Source: an uncultured Alphaproteobacteria bacterium (GTDB lineage Bacteria; Pseudomonadota; Alphaproteobacteria; MPNO01; UBA2964). Taken from it: DNA of 64,000 nucleotides. A model generated the notes under the pieces. The model searched no databases and was not told where the DNA came from. It saw nothing but the letters and a program-made list of their open reading frames with translations. Each line of letters begins with the position of its first letter. Positions within the stretch are counted from its first letter, which is position 1. Shown here piece by piece: positions 63,626 through 64,000 of the stretch. The stretch spans positions 338,648 to 402,647 of the forward strand of contig CALSLP010000002.1 in assembly GCA_943787225.1 (NCBI GenBank). The letters run 5' to 3'. The translations under genes were made by a program, and so were the position numbers.

Positions 63626-64000
63626 ATCTAAGAGAGGATCTGGTTCATCTGGTTCAAGATATTAAGCGGCGTATTTGCGGTATTGCAAGCGCCGGGTCTC
63701 CATCGTTTTCAGTTTGATCCTTTCCCGTTGTTTTAAAATAGCCTGCCCACGCCCGAAGTAGACGTCTGCGGGTGTGAGATTATTGATGCTCTCGTGGTAT
63801 CGCTGATGATTGTAATGATCGACGAACGCCTCGATCTGCGCTTCGAGGTCTGCCGGGAAGAAGTAGTTCTCCAGCAGGATGCGGTTTTTCAGGGTCTGAT
63901 GCCATCGTTCGATCTTGCCCTGTGTTTGCGGGTGATATGGCGCGCCCCTGACGTGTCCCATTTTCTTGTCACCCAACCATTCTGCCAGCTCACCAGAGAC
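63626..64000 (-). mobile_element. IS3-family element, right part (cut by the window edge)
   Basis: Contains the C-terminal part of an OrfB-type integrase on the minus strand. A possible end lies near 63626 (TGATCTAAGAGAGG), just after the pentapeptide gene, but its partner is outside the window, so the border is a guess. Confidence 0.6.
63662..64000 (-). CDS. IS3-family transposase OrfB, C-terminal part
   Basis: The open frame runs to the window edge. It contains the end of the rve integrase core (GAPYHPQTQGKIERWHQTLKN, with the last catalytic Glu of DDE in KIERWH) and the tail YHESINNLTPADVYFGRG typical of IS3-type OrfB. The first two acidic residues lie outside. Joining and excision of the element; only the C-terminal ~110 residues are seen. 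Base composition is similar to neighbours. Confidence 0.9.
   Translation of the reverse strand, partial: VSGELAEWLGDKKMGHVRGAPYHPQTQGKIERWHQTLKNRILLENYFFPADLEAQIEAFVDHYNHQRYHESINNLTPADVYFGRGQAILKQRERIKLKTMETRRLQYRKYAA

Overview
The window looks like chromosomal DNA of a free-living, probably aquatic, alphaproteobacterium. The supporting signs are a GapR/DUF2312 protein, a DUF1244 protein, an alphaproteobacterial-type L36, Irr-box-like sites upstream of katG, and dispersed palindromic repeats of the GTCATnCCGG...CCGGnATGAC type. Coding density is high, both strands are used, and no tRNA, rRNA or CRISPR array was seen. Species cannot be named from sequence reading alone.

Layout. 0-9.9 kb: a frameshifted M3 oligopeptidase, a substrate-binding protein overlapping a FAS1-like dehydratase, a CheY-like receiver, a large class III nucleotidyl cyclase with a beta-trefoil-like and Vps62-like tail, an acyl-CoA ligase, a BON lipoprotein and an SDR. 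9.9-19.4 kb: redox and stress genes (GST, TrhO, katG with a premature stop, MFS transporter, PPOX protein, 1-Cys peroxiredoxin), then a chemoreceptor with two CHASE3 domains. 19.8-27.6 kb: a DapA-family aldolase, a methyltransferase / CDP-alcohol phosphatidyltransferase / MscS string, YghU and a BenE transporter. 27.6-29.8 kb: a LamG PEP-CTERM protein, GapR, DUF1244 and a small membrane protein. 29.8-37.5 kb: a C2/C3 acid block (glycerate 2-kinase, pyruvate kinase, glcDEF with a TPR gene) and rpmJ.

37.5-46.6 kb: a methyltransferase, an M20 protein lacking usual metal ligands, a TauE transporter, a Rieske dioxygenase alpha/beta pair in which both genes are frameshifted, an ABM monooxygenase, a small unknown protein, a nitroreductase and a CmcJ/NvfI-type oxygenase. 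46.7-52.2 kb is accessory: small unknown genes, one with an in-frame TGA and a 12-bp inverted repeat over its ribosome binding site; dispersed repeats; and a tandemly duplicated PEP-CTERM gene whose two copies each carry a sigma-54 (-24/-12) promoter, followed by a third PEP-CTERM gene. 52.2-56.9 kb: a binding protein plus a broken dehydrogenase, a PPOX protein, an exported methyltransferase, a broken acetyltransferase, and an interrupted two-helix channel-like gene. 57.7-62.5 kb: a tightly packed seven-gene operon (class II aldolase, cupin, MaoC, RidA, MaoC, PaaK-like ligase, TauE) that reads as an uncharacterised CoA-dependent degradation pathway. The right end holds a pentapeptide-repeat membrane protein and an IS3-family element running off the edge.

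A recurring theme is gene disruption. At least nine loci carry frameshifts or in-frame stops (pepF, katG, both dioxygenase subunits, PEP-CTERM copy 2, a HIBADH-like gene, a GNAT gene, and two unknown genes). The lesions include substitutions, a 4-bp tandem duplication and single-base indels, so they may be real decay, assembly error, or both. Read-level data are needed to separate these.
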